Shown one piece after another: positions 43,945 through 51,172 of a DNA stretch of 64,000 nucleotides. Both the position numbers and the translations under genes were made by a program. How positions within the stretch are numbered: the stretch's first letter is position 1; each line of letters opens with the position of its first letter. The notes beneath the pieces are model-generated. The model had not been told where the DNA came from, searched no databases, and saw only the letters and a list, made by a program, of their open reading frames with translations. This DNA is from Streptomyces sp. MNU76 (GTDB lineage: Bacteria > Actinomycetota > Actinomycetes > Streptomycetales > Streptomycetaceae), in NCBI RefSeq assembly GCF_020982545.1, contig NZ_JAJKLK010000008.1:310001-374000 (forward strand), in the 5' to 3' direction.

Positions 43945-44949
43945 ATGGACGCACCGCGGACCGGCCCCGTGACGGATTCACTGGACCGGCGCATCATCAG
44001 CGCGCTGCAGATCGACGGCCGGGCAGCCTGGCACCGCATCGCGGCGGCCCTCGGCGAGCCCGAACGCACCGTCGTCCGCCGTGGCACCCGGCTGCTGGAG
44101 TCCGGCCTCGTACGGATCGGCGCGCTGCCGATGCGCGGCCGCAGTGTGGTGGTCGGTGTGCGCTGCGCCCCCGGCCGGGCCCGGATCACCGCCACCGCGC
44201 TGGCCCGCAGGTCCGACTGCGTCTTCGCCCACGTGCTCACCGGAACCCTGGACTGCCTCGCGGAACTACGGTGGCCCCGTGAACGGCTGGCGGGACTGGT
44301 GCTCGACGAACTCGCCGGTCTGCCGGGGGTGGTGGAGATCCGGACCCTCGCCGTGCTGCGGCATGCCCGCACCATCCGTGAGTGGCACGCGGGCCTGCTC
44401 ACCGAGGCCGAGATCGCCGCCCTGAGGGGTGACGCCGGCGCCGACGGCGCGTCAGGGCCGGTCACCGATCCCCTGCCGACCAGTGAGACACCCCCCGAAC
44501 TCTCCCGCGCCGACCGTCTGTTGCTCCATGCCCTCGCCGACGACGGGCGCCGCACCTACGACGAACTCGCGCGCGTCTCGGGCGTGTCGGAGGCCACCGC
44601 GAGACGACGCCTCGGCGCGCTGCGGCGCGAGGGCAAGGTCCGCATCCGGGCCGTGATCGAGCCCGCGGTGCTCGGGCTGCCCGTCGAGGCCGTCCTCTGG
44701 GTCCGCACGCCCCCGGCCCGGGTCGACACCGTGACGACGGCACTCGCCGGGTCCGCCCACGTCCGCTACGCGAGTTTCGCCACCGGCGCGCGTCAACTCC
44801 TCGTCCTCACCGCCTTCCCCGACGAGGACGCCCTCCACGCCTTCGTCACCCGCTCCCCGTGGCTCCCCGACGTGGCGTCCATCGACGTCTCCCTGGTCCT
44901 CACCACCCTCAAGCGCGGCGGCATGCCGGCCCCCTGGCTCCAGGACTGA
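43945..44949 (+). CDS. Lrp/AsnC family regulator, double module
   Basis: A 334-residue protein with two AsnC-type units: HTH LDRRIISALQIDGRAAWHRIAAALGEPERTVVRRGTRLL and, after about 170 residues, LLLHALADDGRRTYDELARVSGVSEATARRRLGALRREGKV, each followed by a ligand-type domain. TAGTCT (43932-43937) lies eight bases before the ATG, suggesting a leaderless mRNA. It is divergent from the Nramp-like/amidase pair and likely controls it, with an amino-acid-like ligand. Confidence 0.85.
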   Translation: MDAPRTGPVTDSLDRRIISALQIDGRAAWHRIAAALGEPERTVVRRGTRLLESGLVRIGALPMRGRSVVVGVRCAPGRARITATALARRSDCVFAHVLTGTLDCLAELRWPRERLAGLVLDELAGLPGVVEIRTLAVLRHARTIREWHAGLLTEAEIAALRGDAGADGASGPVTDPLPTSETPPELSRADRLLLHALADDGRRTYDELARVSGVSEATARRRLGALRREGKVRIRAVIEPAVLGLPVEAVLWVRTPPARVDTVTTALAGSAHVRYASFATGARQLLVLTAFPDEDALHAFVTRSPWLPDVASIDVSLVLTTLKRGGMPAPWLQD

Positions 44950-44997
44950 CCCGACGCCGTGCCGGGGAGAGAGCGGCGGCCCTCGGACACGACGGCC

Positions 44998-45077
44998 CTC
45001 AGACGGTGACGGTCTCAGACGGTGAGGGTCTCAGACGGTGAGGGTCTCAGACGGTGAGGGTCTCAGACGGTGACGAC
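44998..45077. repeat. Five tandem 16-bp repeats at the 3' end of the DeoR gene
   Basis: Units of CTCAGACGGTGASGGT start at 44998, 45014, 45030, 45046 and 45062. The last includes the DeoR stop codon (complement of 45063-45065) and its final codons, so the array looks like slippage copies of the gene end. The repeated CTCAGACGGTGA means each copy carries a reading-frame stop on the minus strand. Confidence 0.9.
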
Positions 45078-45842
45078 CCGTATCCCGGCCTCCTCGAAGC
45101 GGCGCACCGTCGCGGGCGCGGCGGCCGAGTCCGTGACCAGCGTGTCCACGGCCTCCGTCGCACAGATCCAGGCGAAGGCCCGCCGGCCCAGCTTGCTGGA
45201 GTCGGCCGCGACGACGACCCGCTCGGCACGCTCGCACAGCAGCCGGTTGACGGCGGCCTCCGCCTCGTCGTGCGCGGCCGCACCATGGGACACGTCGAGG
45301 GCGACGACACCGAGCACGGCCATGTCCAGGGTGATCCGGTCCAGCACCCCGTCGGCGAGCGGGCCCACGAGCTCGTACGACTGGGCGCGGGCCACCCCGC
45401 CCGTCACCACGATCTTGAACTGGGGGCGCACCGCCAACTCGCTGGCGATGTTGAGCGCGTTCGTGACGACGGTCAGCGCGGGCGCGCCGGACGCCAGATC
45501 GCCCCGCACGGCCAGGGCCCGCGCCACCTCCGTGGTCGTCGTGCCACCGGTCAGCCCCACCGCCTCGCCGGGCGCGACGAGATCCGCCACCGCCTTCGCG
45601 ATGCGCTGCTTCTCGGTGGCACGCCGGGCCGTCTTGTAGCGCAGCGGCAGCTCGTACGAGACGCCGTGCACGACCGCCCCGCCCCGGGTGCGCACGAGCA
45701 TCTGCTGCTCGGCGAGCCCGTCGAGGTCACGCCGGATGGTCGCGGCGGACACCCCCAGCTCGGCGGCCGCCTCCTCGACGTCCAGCCGCCCCCGTTCGAC
45801 GAGCAGTTCGAGCAGTGTCTGCCAGCGTTCGGCGCGGGACAT
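45063..45842 (-). CDS. DeoR/GlpR family regulator
   Basis: A 259-residue sugar-metabolism repressor: HTH RLDVEEAAAELGVSAATIRRDLDGLAEQQMLVRTRGGAV and a sugar-phosphate-sensing domain (LTGGTTTTEVARAL, VVTNALNIASEL, VVTGG, VAADSSKLGRRAFAWI). It is divergent from the SIS/aldolase operon and probably controls it; the gap has repeats of GAAGATG/AAGATGA near 45843-45880 that may be its site. ATG 45840-45842 with GAGGAG upstream. Confidence 0.88.
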   Translation of the reverse strand: MSRAERWQTLLELLVERGRLDVEEAAAELGVSAATIRRDLDGLAEQQMLVRTRGGAVVHGVSYELPLRYKTARRATEKQRIAKAVADLVAPGEAVGLTGGTTTTEVARALAVRGDLASGAPALTVVTNALNIASELAVRPQFKIVVTGGVARAQSYELVGPLADGVLDRITLDMAVLGVVALDVSHGAAAHDEAEAAVNRLLCERAERVVVAADSSKLGRRAFAWICATEAVDTLVTDSAAAPATVRRFEEAGIRVVTV

Positions 45843-45931
45843 CCGTCTCCTCGTGCTTGAAGATGCTCGAAAGATGACTCTATCGTGCAGAAATAAGCAT
45901 GAGCCCCGCGTATCCAGGGGAGGGTTCCCGC

Positions 45932-46822
45932 ATGACCCATGTAGAGGACGAGCTGCACAGTCAGCCCGAGTGCTGGGCCCGCGTCGCCGCCGACGCCCCC
46001 GGACACGCCGGGGCCCTGCCGGCACCGGGGGAGCGGGTGGCGCTCGTCGGCTGCGGAACCTCGTACTTCATGGCGCGGGCCGCCGCCGGCTTGCGCGAGC
46101 GGGCCGGGCAGGGCGAGACCGACGCCTTTCCGGCCTCGGAGTTCCCCCACGGGCGGGCCTACGACCGCGTCGTCGCCCTCACCCGCTCGGGCACCACCAC
46201 CGAGGTGCTGGACCTGCTGGGCGCGCTGCGCGGCCGTACCCGCACCACGGCGGTCACCGCCGACCCGGACACCCCCGTCATGACGGCCGCGGACGACCTG
46301 GTCGTGCTGGACTTCGCCGACGAGAAGTCCGTGGTCCAGACCCGCTTCGCCACCACCACCCTCACCCTCCTGCGCGCCCACCTCGGCCTGCACCCCGATG
46401 CCGCCGTCGCCGACGCGCGTGCCGCGCTGGAGGCGCCGCTGCCCGAAGGGCTTGTCGACAGCGCCCAGTTCACCTTCCTCGGCCGGGGCTGGACCGTGGG
46501 CCTCGCCCACGAGGCCGCCCTGAAGATGCGCGAGGCCGCCCTGGCGTGGAGCGAGGCCTACCCGGCGATGGAGTACCGGCACGGCCCCATCAGCGTCACC
46601 ACCCGCTCCACGGTGACCTGGATGTTCGGCGAGGCGCCCGACGGCCTGGCCACGCAGGTGCGGGAGACCGGCGCGACCTGGGTGGCCGGCGGGCTGGATC
46701 CGCTCGCCGAACTGGTCCGCGCCCAGCGGCTCGCCGTCGCCGTGGCCGCCGCCCGCGGCCTCGACCCCGACCGTCCGCGCCACCTGACGCGTTCGGTGAT
46801 CCTCGACGCGAACGACCGCTGA
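45932..46822 (+). CDS. SIS-domain sugar isomerase/deaminase family protein
   Basis: A 296-residue protein with two SIS domains: RVALVGCGTSYFMARAAAGL and VVALTRSGTTTEVLDLLGAL in the first, FLGRGWTVGLAHEAALKMREAALAWSEAYPAMEYRHGPIS in the second, which is the GlmS/AgaS-type isomerase core. It likely acts on an amino-sugar phosphate. ATG 45932 with GGGAGGG eight bases before. Next to an aldolase and a DeoR regulator it suggests catabolism of galactosamine- or tagatose-type sugars. Confidence 0.85.
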   Translation: MTHVEDELHSQPECWARVAADAPGHAGALPAPGERVALVGCGTSYFMARAAAGLRERAGQGETDAFPASEFPHGRAYDRVVALTRSGTTTEVLDLLGALRGRTRTTAVTADPDTPVMTAADDLVVLDFADEKSVVQTRFATTTLTLLRAHLGLHPDAAVADARAALEAPLPEGLVDSAQFTFLGRGWTVGLAHEAALKMREAALAWSEAYPAMEYRHGPISVTTRSTVTWMFGEAPDGLATQVRETGATWVAGGLDPLAELVRAQRLAVAVAAARGLDPDRPRHLTRSVILDANDR

Positions 46823-46835
46823 ACCAGGAGGAGCC

Positions 46836-47708
46836 GTGCCCCTGACGACGACCGGTGCGCTGATCACCGAGGCGGCCGCCGCGCACTCCGCCGTGGCCGC
46901 GTTCAACGCCATCACCCTGGAACACGTCGAGGCGATCGTCGCGGGCGCCGAGTCCGTCGCCGCGCCCGTGGTCCTCCAGGTCAGCGAGAACGCCGTCAAG
47001 TACCACGACGGGGACCTGCTGCCGCTGGCCCGCGCCGCGTCCGCGGCCGCCGAGCGGGCGGCCGTGCCCGTCGCGCTCCACCTCGACCACATCCGGAGCG
47101 AGGATCTGCTGCGCCGGGTGGCCGACGCCGGCTTCAGCTCCGTGATGTACGACGCCTCCCGCCTGCCCTACCTGGACAACCTCGCCGCGACCCACGCCGC
47201 CGTTCAGTGGGCGCACGGCCAAGGGCTCTGGATCGAGGCCGAGTTGGGGCAGGTCGGGGGCAAGAACGGCGCCCCGCCGCTCGACGCGCACGCGCCCGGC
47301 GCCCGTACCGACCCCGAGGAGGCGCGGGCCTTCGTGGCGGACTCCGGTGTGGACGCGCTCGCCGTCGCCATCGGCAGCTCCCACGCGATGACCACCCGCA
47401 CCGCGACCCTCGACCACGTCCTGCTGAAACGGCTGGCCGCCGCCCTCGACGTCCCCCTCGTCCTGCACGGCTCCTCCGGAGTCCCGGACGGCGAACTGCG
47501 CGCGGCCGTGGCGGGCGGCATCGCCAAGGTCAACATCGGCACCGCGCTCAACATCGCCCTGACCGGCGCGATCCGGGACCACCTCGCCGCCCGCCCCGAC
47601 GCGGTGGACCCGCGCACGTACCTCGCGGCGGGCCGGACGGCGATGGCGGACACGGTCGGCCGGCTGATCGGCGTCCTGCGGACGGAGGAGACGCTTCCGC
47701 CCGCATAG
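46836..47708 (+). CDS. Class II fructose/tagatose-bisphosphate aldolase family protein
   Basis: A 290-residue zinc aldolase. VAAFNAITLEHVEAIV at the start, VALHLDHIRSEDLL with zinc His and catalytic Asp, WIEAELGQVGGKNG, DALAVAIGSSHAM, LVLHGSSGVPDGELRAAVAGGIAKVNIGTALNIA with the last zinc His and substrate loop. It cleaves a ketose (bis)phosphate such as tagatose-1,6-bisphosphate. GTG start after CAGGAGGAGCC, 13 bases after the SIS gene. Confidence 0.88.
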   Translation: MPLTTTGALITEAAAAHSAVAAFNAITLEHVEAIVAGAESVAAPVVLQVSENAVKYHDGDLLPLARAASAAAERAAVPVALHLDHIRSEDLLRRVADAGFSSVMYDASRLPYLDNLAATHAAVQWAHGQGLWIEAELGQVGGKNGAPPLDAHAPGARTDPEEARAFVADSGVDALAVAIGSSHAMTTRTATLDHVLLKRLAAALDVPLVLHGSSGVPDGELRAAVAGGIAKVNIGTALNIALTGAIRDHLAARPDAVDPRTYLAAGRTAMADTVGRLIGVLRTEETLPPA

Positions 47709-47810
47709 CAGGGCCCGTACGCGTCCGTCCCGCGTGGGAATGTGACCGTCTCGCGAAGCACCCCTCCCCGGGAGCGAAGTGTGACGCCCGTCACTGATAC
47801 GTTTCCGGTC

Positions 47811-48617
47811 ATGCGGGAGACGGAGATCCACCTCGGTGAGCCACCGGACGTCGCCCTCACCGGTGTCGGCGTGCACGGCGTCGCGAGCCGCACGGACGTG
47901 TTCCGGCTGCCGGAGCTGTGGCAGCTGCACCTCTACCAGTACGAGGCCGAACTGACCGTCGACGGCACCACCCACACCATCCGCCCCGGCCGGGTCAGCC
48001 TCGTCCCGCCCGACACCACCGTCCGCTACCGCTACCGGGGCCGCTCCGAACACCTCTTCGCCCATCTGCGCATCGCCCCGTCCGGACCGCCCCGCACGGT
48101 GCCGGTCGTCCAGGACGCCGGCGCCGAACTCCCCGCGCTCACCGACCTGTTGCTCCAGGCGGTGGCCGCCGCGCCGAGCGAGCCGGACCGCACCCGGGCC
48201 GAACTGTGGACCGCCCTGTGGCGGGTGGCCCAGCTGACCCCGCCCGTCGCGGCCGCTCCCGGACCGCACCCGGCGGTCACCACCGCCATCGCCCACATCG
48301 AGGCCCACCTGGCCGCTCCGCTCACCATCCCGGAGGTGGCACGCGTGGCCGGCGTCTCCCACAACCACCTGACCCGGCTGTTCCACGCCGAGACCGGCGG
48401 CACCGTCGTCGCCTACATCCGCCGCCGCAGACTCGAACGCGCCCACCATCTGCTGCGCGCCACGACCCTCTCCATTCCCGCCGTGGCCGCCTCCGTCGGC
48501 ATCCCCGACCTCCAGGCCTTCAACAAGGCCTGCCGCCGAGAACTGGGCGCTTCGCCGCGCGCCCTGCGCGGGGCCACCCTCACGGCGGGTGTCGCTAGGG
48601 CCTGTGTGATGTTGTGA
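47811..48617 (+). CDS. AraC family regulator with IS-derived tail
   Basis: A 268-residue AraC regulator: N-terminal cupin-type sensor (LTVDGTTHTIRPGRVSLVPPDTTVRY) and C-terminal double HTH (LTIPEVARVAGVSHNHLTRLFHAETGGTVVAYIRRRRLERAHHLL and IPDLQAFNKACRRELGASPRALR). The last few codons and stop (GTGTGATGTTGTGA) appear to be the end of an IS5-type element inserted right after the domain, so the native tail is replaced but the HTH is whole. ATG 47811; start may be leaderless (GATACGTT just upstream). Confidence 0.82.
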   Translation: MRETEIHLGEPPDVALTGVGVHGVASRTDVFRLPELWQLHLYQYEAELTVDGTTHTIRPGRVSLVPPDTTVRYRYRGRSEHLFAHLRIAPSGPPRTVPVVQDAGAELPALTDLLLQAVAAAPSEPDRTRAELWTALWRVAQLTPPVAAAPGPHPAVTTAIAHIEAHLAAPLTIPEVARVAGVSHNHLTRLFHAETGGTVVAYIRRRRLERAHHLLRATTLSIPAVAASVGIPDLQAFNKACRRELGASPRALRGATLTAGVARACVML

Positions 48618-48729
48618 TCAATCGGCTGCTTGCAAGAGATCTCCGATCCAGATCATCGAGGCACGGAGTTCGAGACCGGCGAGATAGCTTTCGGGCGTCT
48701 TGTCGAAGCGTGTGGCGATGCCCCGCCAG
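48598..48729 (-). mobile_element. IS5-family element, 3' remnant
   Basis: On the minus strand the sequence reads the end of an IS5-type transposase: RGIATRFDKTPESYLAGLELRASMIWIGDLLQAAD, stop complement of 48618-48620. The terminal sequence GGGCCTGTGTGATGTTGTGATC (outer end about 48598) lies in the AraC tail. Its 5' part has been cut off by the IS6 element at 48730. Confidence 0.75.
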
Positions 48730-49592
48730 GGCGCTGTCACGTTGTTGGGTGGGTAGGTGTCTGATGGTGCGTCGTGGCGTGGTGGAGCCCGGTTCCGGGC
48801 TGTGCTCAGGCCGTGGTGGAGGGGTAGGCGGCGCTGGTGATCTGTTCCCAGATGGCGAAGCGGACGGTCATCTCGGCTCGGTAGTGGTGTGCGGACAGCC
48901 GGTGGCGTCGGGGGCGGAAGTGGGGTGAGATGCCGCTGAACGCGGCCAGGAACCGCTGGGCTGCGCCGGTGCTGCGGAAGCCTTTCATCGCTCGTTCGCG
49001 CTGCCTTGTTGGCTGGTGGCTGTTCTCCGCCCGGTTGTTCAGCCCCTTGTGGGAGCGGTGCTCGACGGAGGGCATGACCTCGCGGTGGGCCGCGCCGTAG
49101 GAGCGGAGCTTGTCGGTGACGATCACCCGCGGCACCGCACCCGTGTTCTTCAGCAGGCGGCGGAAGAAGTATTTGGCCGCGGCTTTGTCCCGGCGGTTCT
49201 GTACCAGGATGTCCAGGACGTTGCCGTCCTGGTCGACCGCCCGCCACAGATACTTCTGTTCTCCATTGATCTTGATGAAGACCTCGTCCAAGTGCCACTT
49301 GTCACCAGGTCGGGGCCGGCGGCGGCGCAGCGAATCGGCGTACCGCTGCCCGAACTTGGCGCACCAGCGGCGCACCGTCTCGTAGGAGAGGACGATCCCG
49401 CGCTCGAGCATCAGCTCCTCGAGCTCGCGGAAGCTGAGGGGGAAGCGGTGGTACAGCCACACGCAGCGGGAGATGACCTCGACCGGGTATCGGTGCCCCT
49501 TGTACGACGGAGCCACGGCCCCCACGGAACAGCCCCCTCCAACACGATCAACCAGAAGATCATCCCACCCGCTCAGCCAACGTGACAGCGCC
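48730..49592 (-). mobile_element. IS6-family insertion sequence, complete
   Basis: An 863-bp element bounded by 15-bp perfect inverted repeats, GGCGCTGTCACGTTG at 48730-48744 and its complement at 49578-49592. It holds one transposase gene. The flanking 8 bases (CCCGCCAG left, TTTCACCG right) do not match, so no target duplication is present. Left and right flanks are pieces of two different insertion sequences. Confidence 0.88.
48806..49525 (-). CDS. IS6-family transposase
   Basis: A 239-residue DDE transposase: zinc/HTH part PLSFRELEELMLERGIVLSYETVRRWCAKFG, first Asp in GDKWHLDEVFIKINGEQKYLWRAVD, second in VPRVIVTDKLRSYGAA, and Glu in NNRAENSHQPTRQRERAMKGF. All three catalytic residues are present and length is normal, so it is probably active. 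It fills most of the 863-bp element. ATG 49523-49525. Confidence 0.92.
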   Translation of the reverse strand: MGAVAPSYKGHRYPVEVISRCVWLYHRFPLSFRELEELMLERGIVLSYETVRRWCAKFGQRYADSLRRRRPRPGDKWHLDEVFIKINGEQKYLWRAVDQDGNVLDILVQNRRDKAAAKYFFRRLLKNTGAVPRVIVTDKLRSYGAAHREVMPSVEHRSHKGLNNRAENSHQPTRQRERAMKGFRSTGAAQRFLAAFSGISPHFRPRRHRLSAHHYRAEMTVRFAIWEQITSAAYPSTTA

Positions 49593-50168
49593 TTTCACCG
49601 AGGTGACCTGGCGGGAAGGCTCCCGCGGGCCGATGCGCTCACGCTTTCTGGCGCTGCGGGTGCGGCCGGCCGGCATCCGCTCCCGCCGCCTGGCCCAGGC
49701 CGCCGCCACCGCCGGGTACGGCCACTGGGACGGCGTCCTGCCCGAGGTGACGCTGCTGGCCGAATGGCCCGCCGACGCCGAAGCACCCACCGACTACTGG
49801 CTGTCCAGCCTTCCCGCCGGCACCCCCCTGGCCGAACTGGTCCGCCTCGCCAAGATCCGCTGGCGCATCGAGCACGACTACCGGGAACTCAAGCACGGCC
49901 TCGGCCTGGACCACTTCGAGGGACGTTCCTGGACCGGGTGGCATCACCACGTCACCCTGGTCACCGCCGCCCACGCCTTCCTCACCGAGCAACGCCTGGC
50001 CCCCAAAGCCGATACAGCGGACTCACCCTCTACCAGATCCTCGACACCATCCAGGACCTGCTGAACTGCTGGACCGGCACCTGCACCACCTGCCACCGCC
50101 CCCTGCCCAGAACGCCCACCACCAGCCCAAGCACAAGAGCCAGAGCAACCTAACGGAGTCCTACTAGC
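49593..50168 (+). pseudogene. IS701-family transposase, C-terminal remnant
   Basis: The right flank of IS6 carries the last third of an IS701-type transposase: RFLALRVRPAG, LPEVTLLAEWPADAEAPTDYWLSSLP, LVRLAKIRWRIEHDYRELKHGLGLDHFEGRSWTGWHHHVTLV. At about 50018-50022 one G is missing and the end (LTLYQILDTIQDLLNCWTGTCTTC) is in the next frame to 50153. The sequence ACGGAGTCCTACTAG at about 50153-50168 looks like the outer end of the element. Its N-terminal two thirds are gone. Confidence 0.78.
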
Positions 50169-50313
50169 GATGAGTCCCAGGAGCTACAGGAACAGCGTGT
50201 GGGTCCGGCGACTGTTGGTGCGTCACATCCCGGACTGTCTCGATGGCTGCGGGCGGATTGTGGTCACCGTCGGGCAGCGCGGTAACTCCCCGCAGTTCGA
50301 GGCCATCCTGCCA

Positions 50314-50626
50314 TGCCCGGGACGTACGGCCCTCGTGGTGGCCCACCGTCTGAGCACCGTCGCCGGCATGGACCGTCTCGTCGTCCTCGACCGAGGAAGC
50401 GTCGTCAAGCAGGGCACCCACGAGGAGCTGCTCACGGCGAGCGGTTCCTACGCCAAAGCTGTGGCAGCACCAGTCGGGCGGCTTCCTCGGCGAGAGCACC
50501 GAGCCGGCCCTCGGAGAACCGGTTCCAGGAGCCGGTCCCGGCGGGCTGCCCGGACCGGCCGACCCGGCGCCGGACGGGTACCGCAGGACGTCGTCGCCCG
50601 CTCGTACGGGCACCGGGTCCACGTGA
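50314..50626 (+). pseudogene. ABC transporter ATPase C-terminal fragment
   Basis: GRTALVVAHRLSTVAGMDRLVVLDRGSVVKQGTHEELL is the H-loop and end of an exporter-type ABC ATPase. After SGSYAK the expected LWQHQSGGFLGE continues in another frame because of one extra A in AAA (50455-50457); that frame stops at 50624-50626. No Walker motifs or membrane part remain. It is debris next to the IS cluster and may mark the left edge of the NRPS locus. The sequence 50169-50313 between it and the IS701 end was not identified. Confidence 0.65.
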
Positions 50627-51172
50627 CCGAGTCGGTCACGGACATCCTCGCCCGCAGGCGGGAACCCGCCGCCGCCCGATCTGGCGCAGCAGGGAGTCGA
50701 CCGGACGGCAGCACCTCGCCCGTCCGCCGGGAGCGGACGTTACCCGCGGTTGCACAGTCGCTACCCTCGGAAACCGGTCAGAAAAGCGCGCTGTCGGAGC
50801 GTCGCGAACGCGCAGGGTTTCAGTAAGGGTGCATCCCGCGGCGCGCGGGTAGGAGTACTGCCCATCCTCGAAAGAATCCCATTCCCAAGGGGGGTTCCCA
50901 ACCTCGCGTGCCCCCTTGGTCACGCCCAGTGATGGGACATTGGCGGCATGTCGGTTTTATTTCTCTCATCTGAATGCTCCTGATGCGACGCCTATGGGGT
51001 AGTCGACCATAGGTTCCCTATGAATGTTTCAAGCCATTCGGGTGCGCGCCTCACAGGATCGCCCGGCTACAGTTTTCTGGTCTCTGCCGCACGAGTGCCC
51101 TCCGTTCCGCGTGCGGCCGTGACCTCTCGGTAGGTCGGTGTGGCGTCCGCAGTGCGGTTGAATCGGAAAGTG
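50627..51172. other. Upstream region of the NRPS cluster
   Basis: About 545 bases without a recognisable gene. GC content drops clearly from about 50930, a typical promoter-region sign. It contains the inverted CCTATGG/CCATAGG elements at 50991-51022. No iron-box (TTAGGTTAGGCTAACCTAA-like) was seen. A promoter for the first biosynthetic gene should lie here but could not be fixed. Confidence 0.5.
50991..51022. promoter_or_regulatory. Inverted CCTATGG repeats before the NRPS cluster
   Basis: CCTATGG (50991-50997), nine bases, CCATAGG (51007-51013), TTC, CCTATG (51017-51022). The pieces form two overlapping inverted repeats, 150-180 bases before the start of the SbnA-like gene, in the AT-rich part of the gap. 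Likely the binding site of a cluster regulator encoded outside the window. Confidence 0.5.

Noticed and set aside
44998..45077. CRISPR-like array
   Set aside because: Units are 16 bp and directly adjacent with no spacers, and no cas genes are present.
50820..51172. Iron-box controlled siderophore promoter
   Set aside because: SbnA/SbnB suggested a siderophore, but no TTAGG...CCTAA-type box was found and no siderophore-type ligand or uptake genes are in the window.
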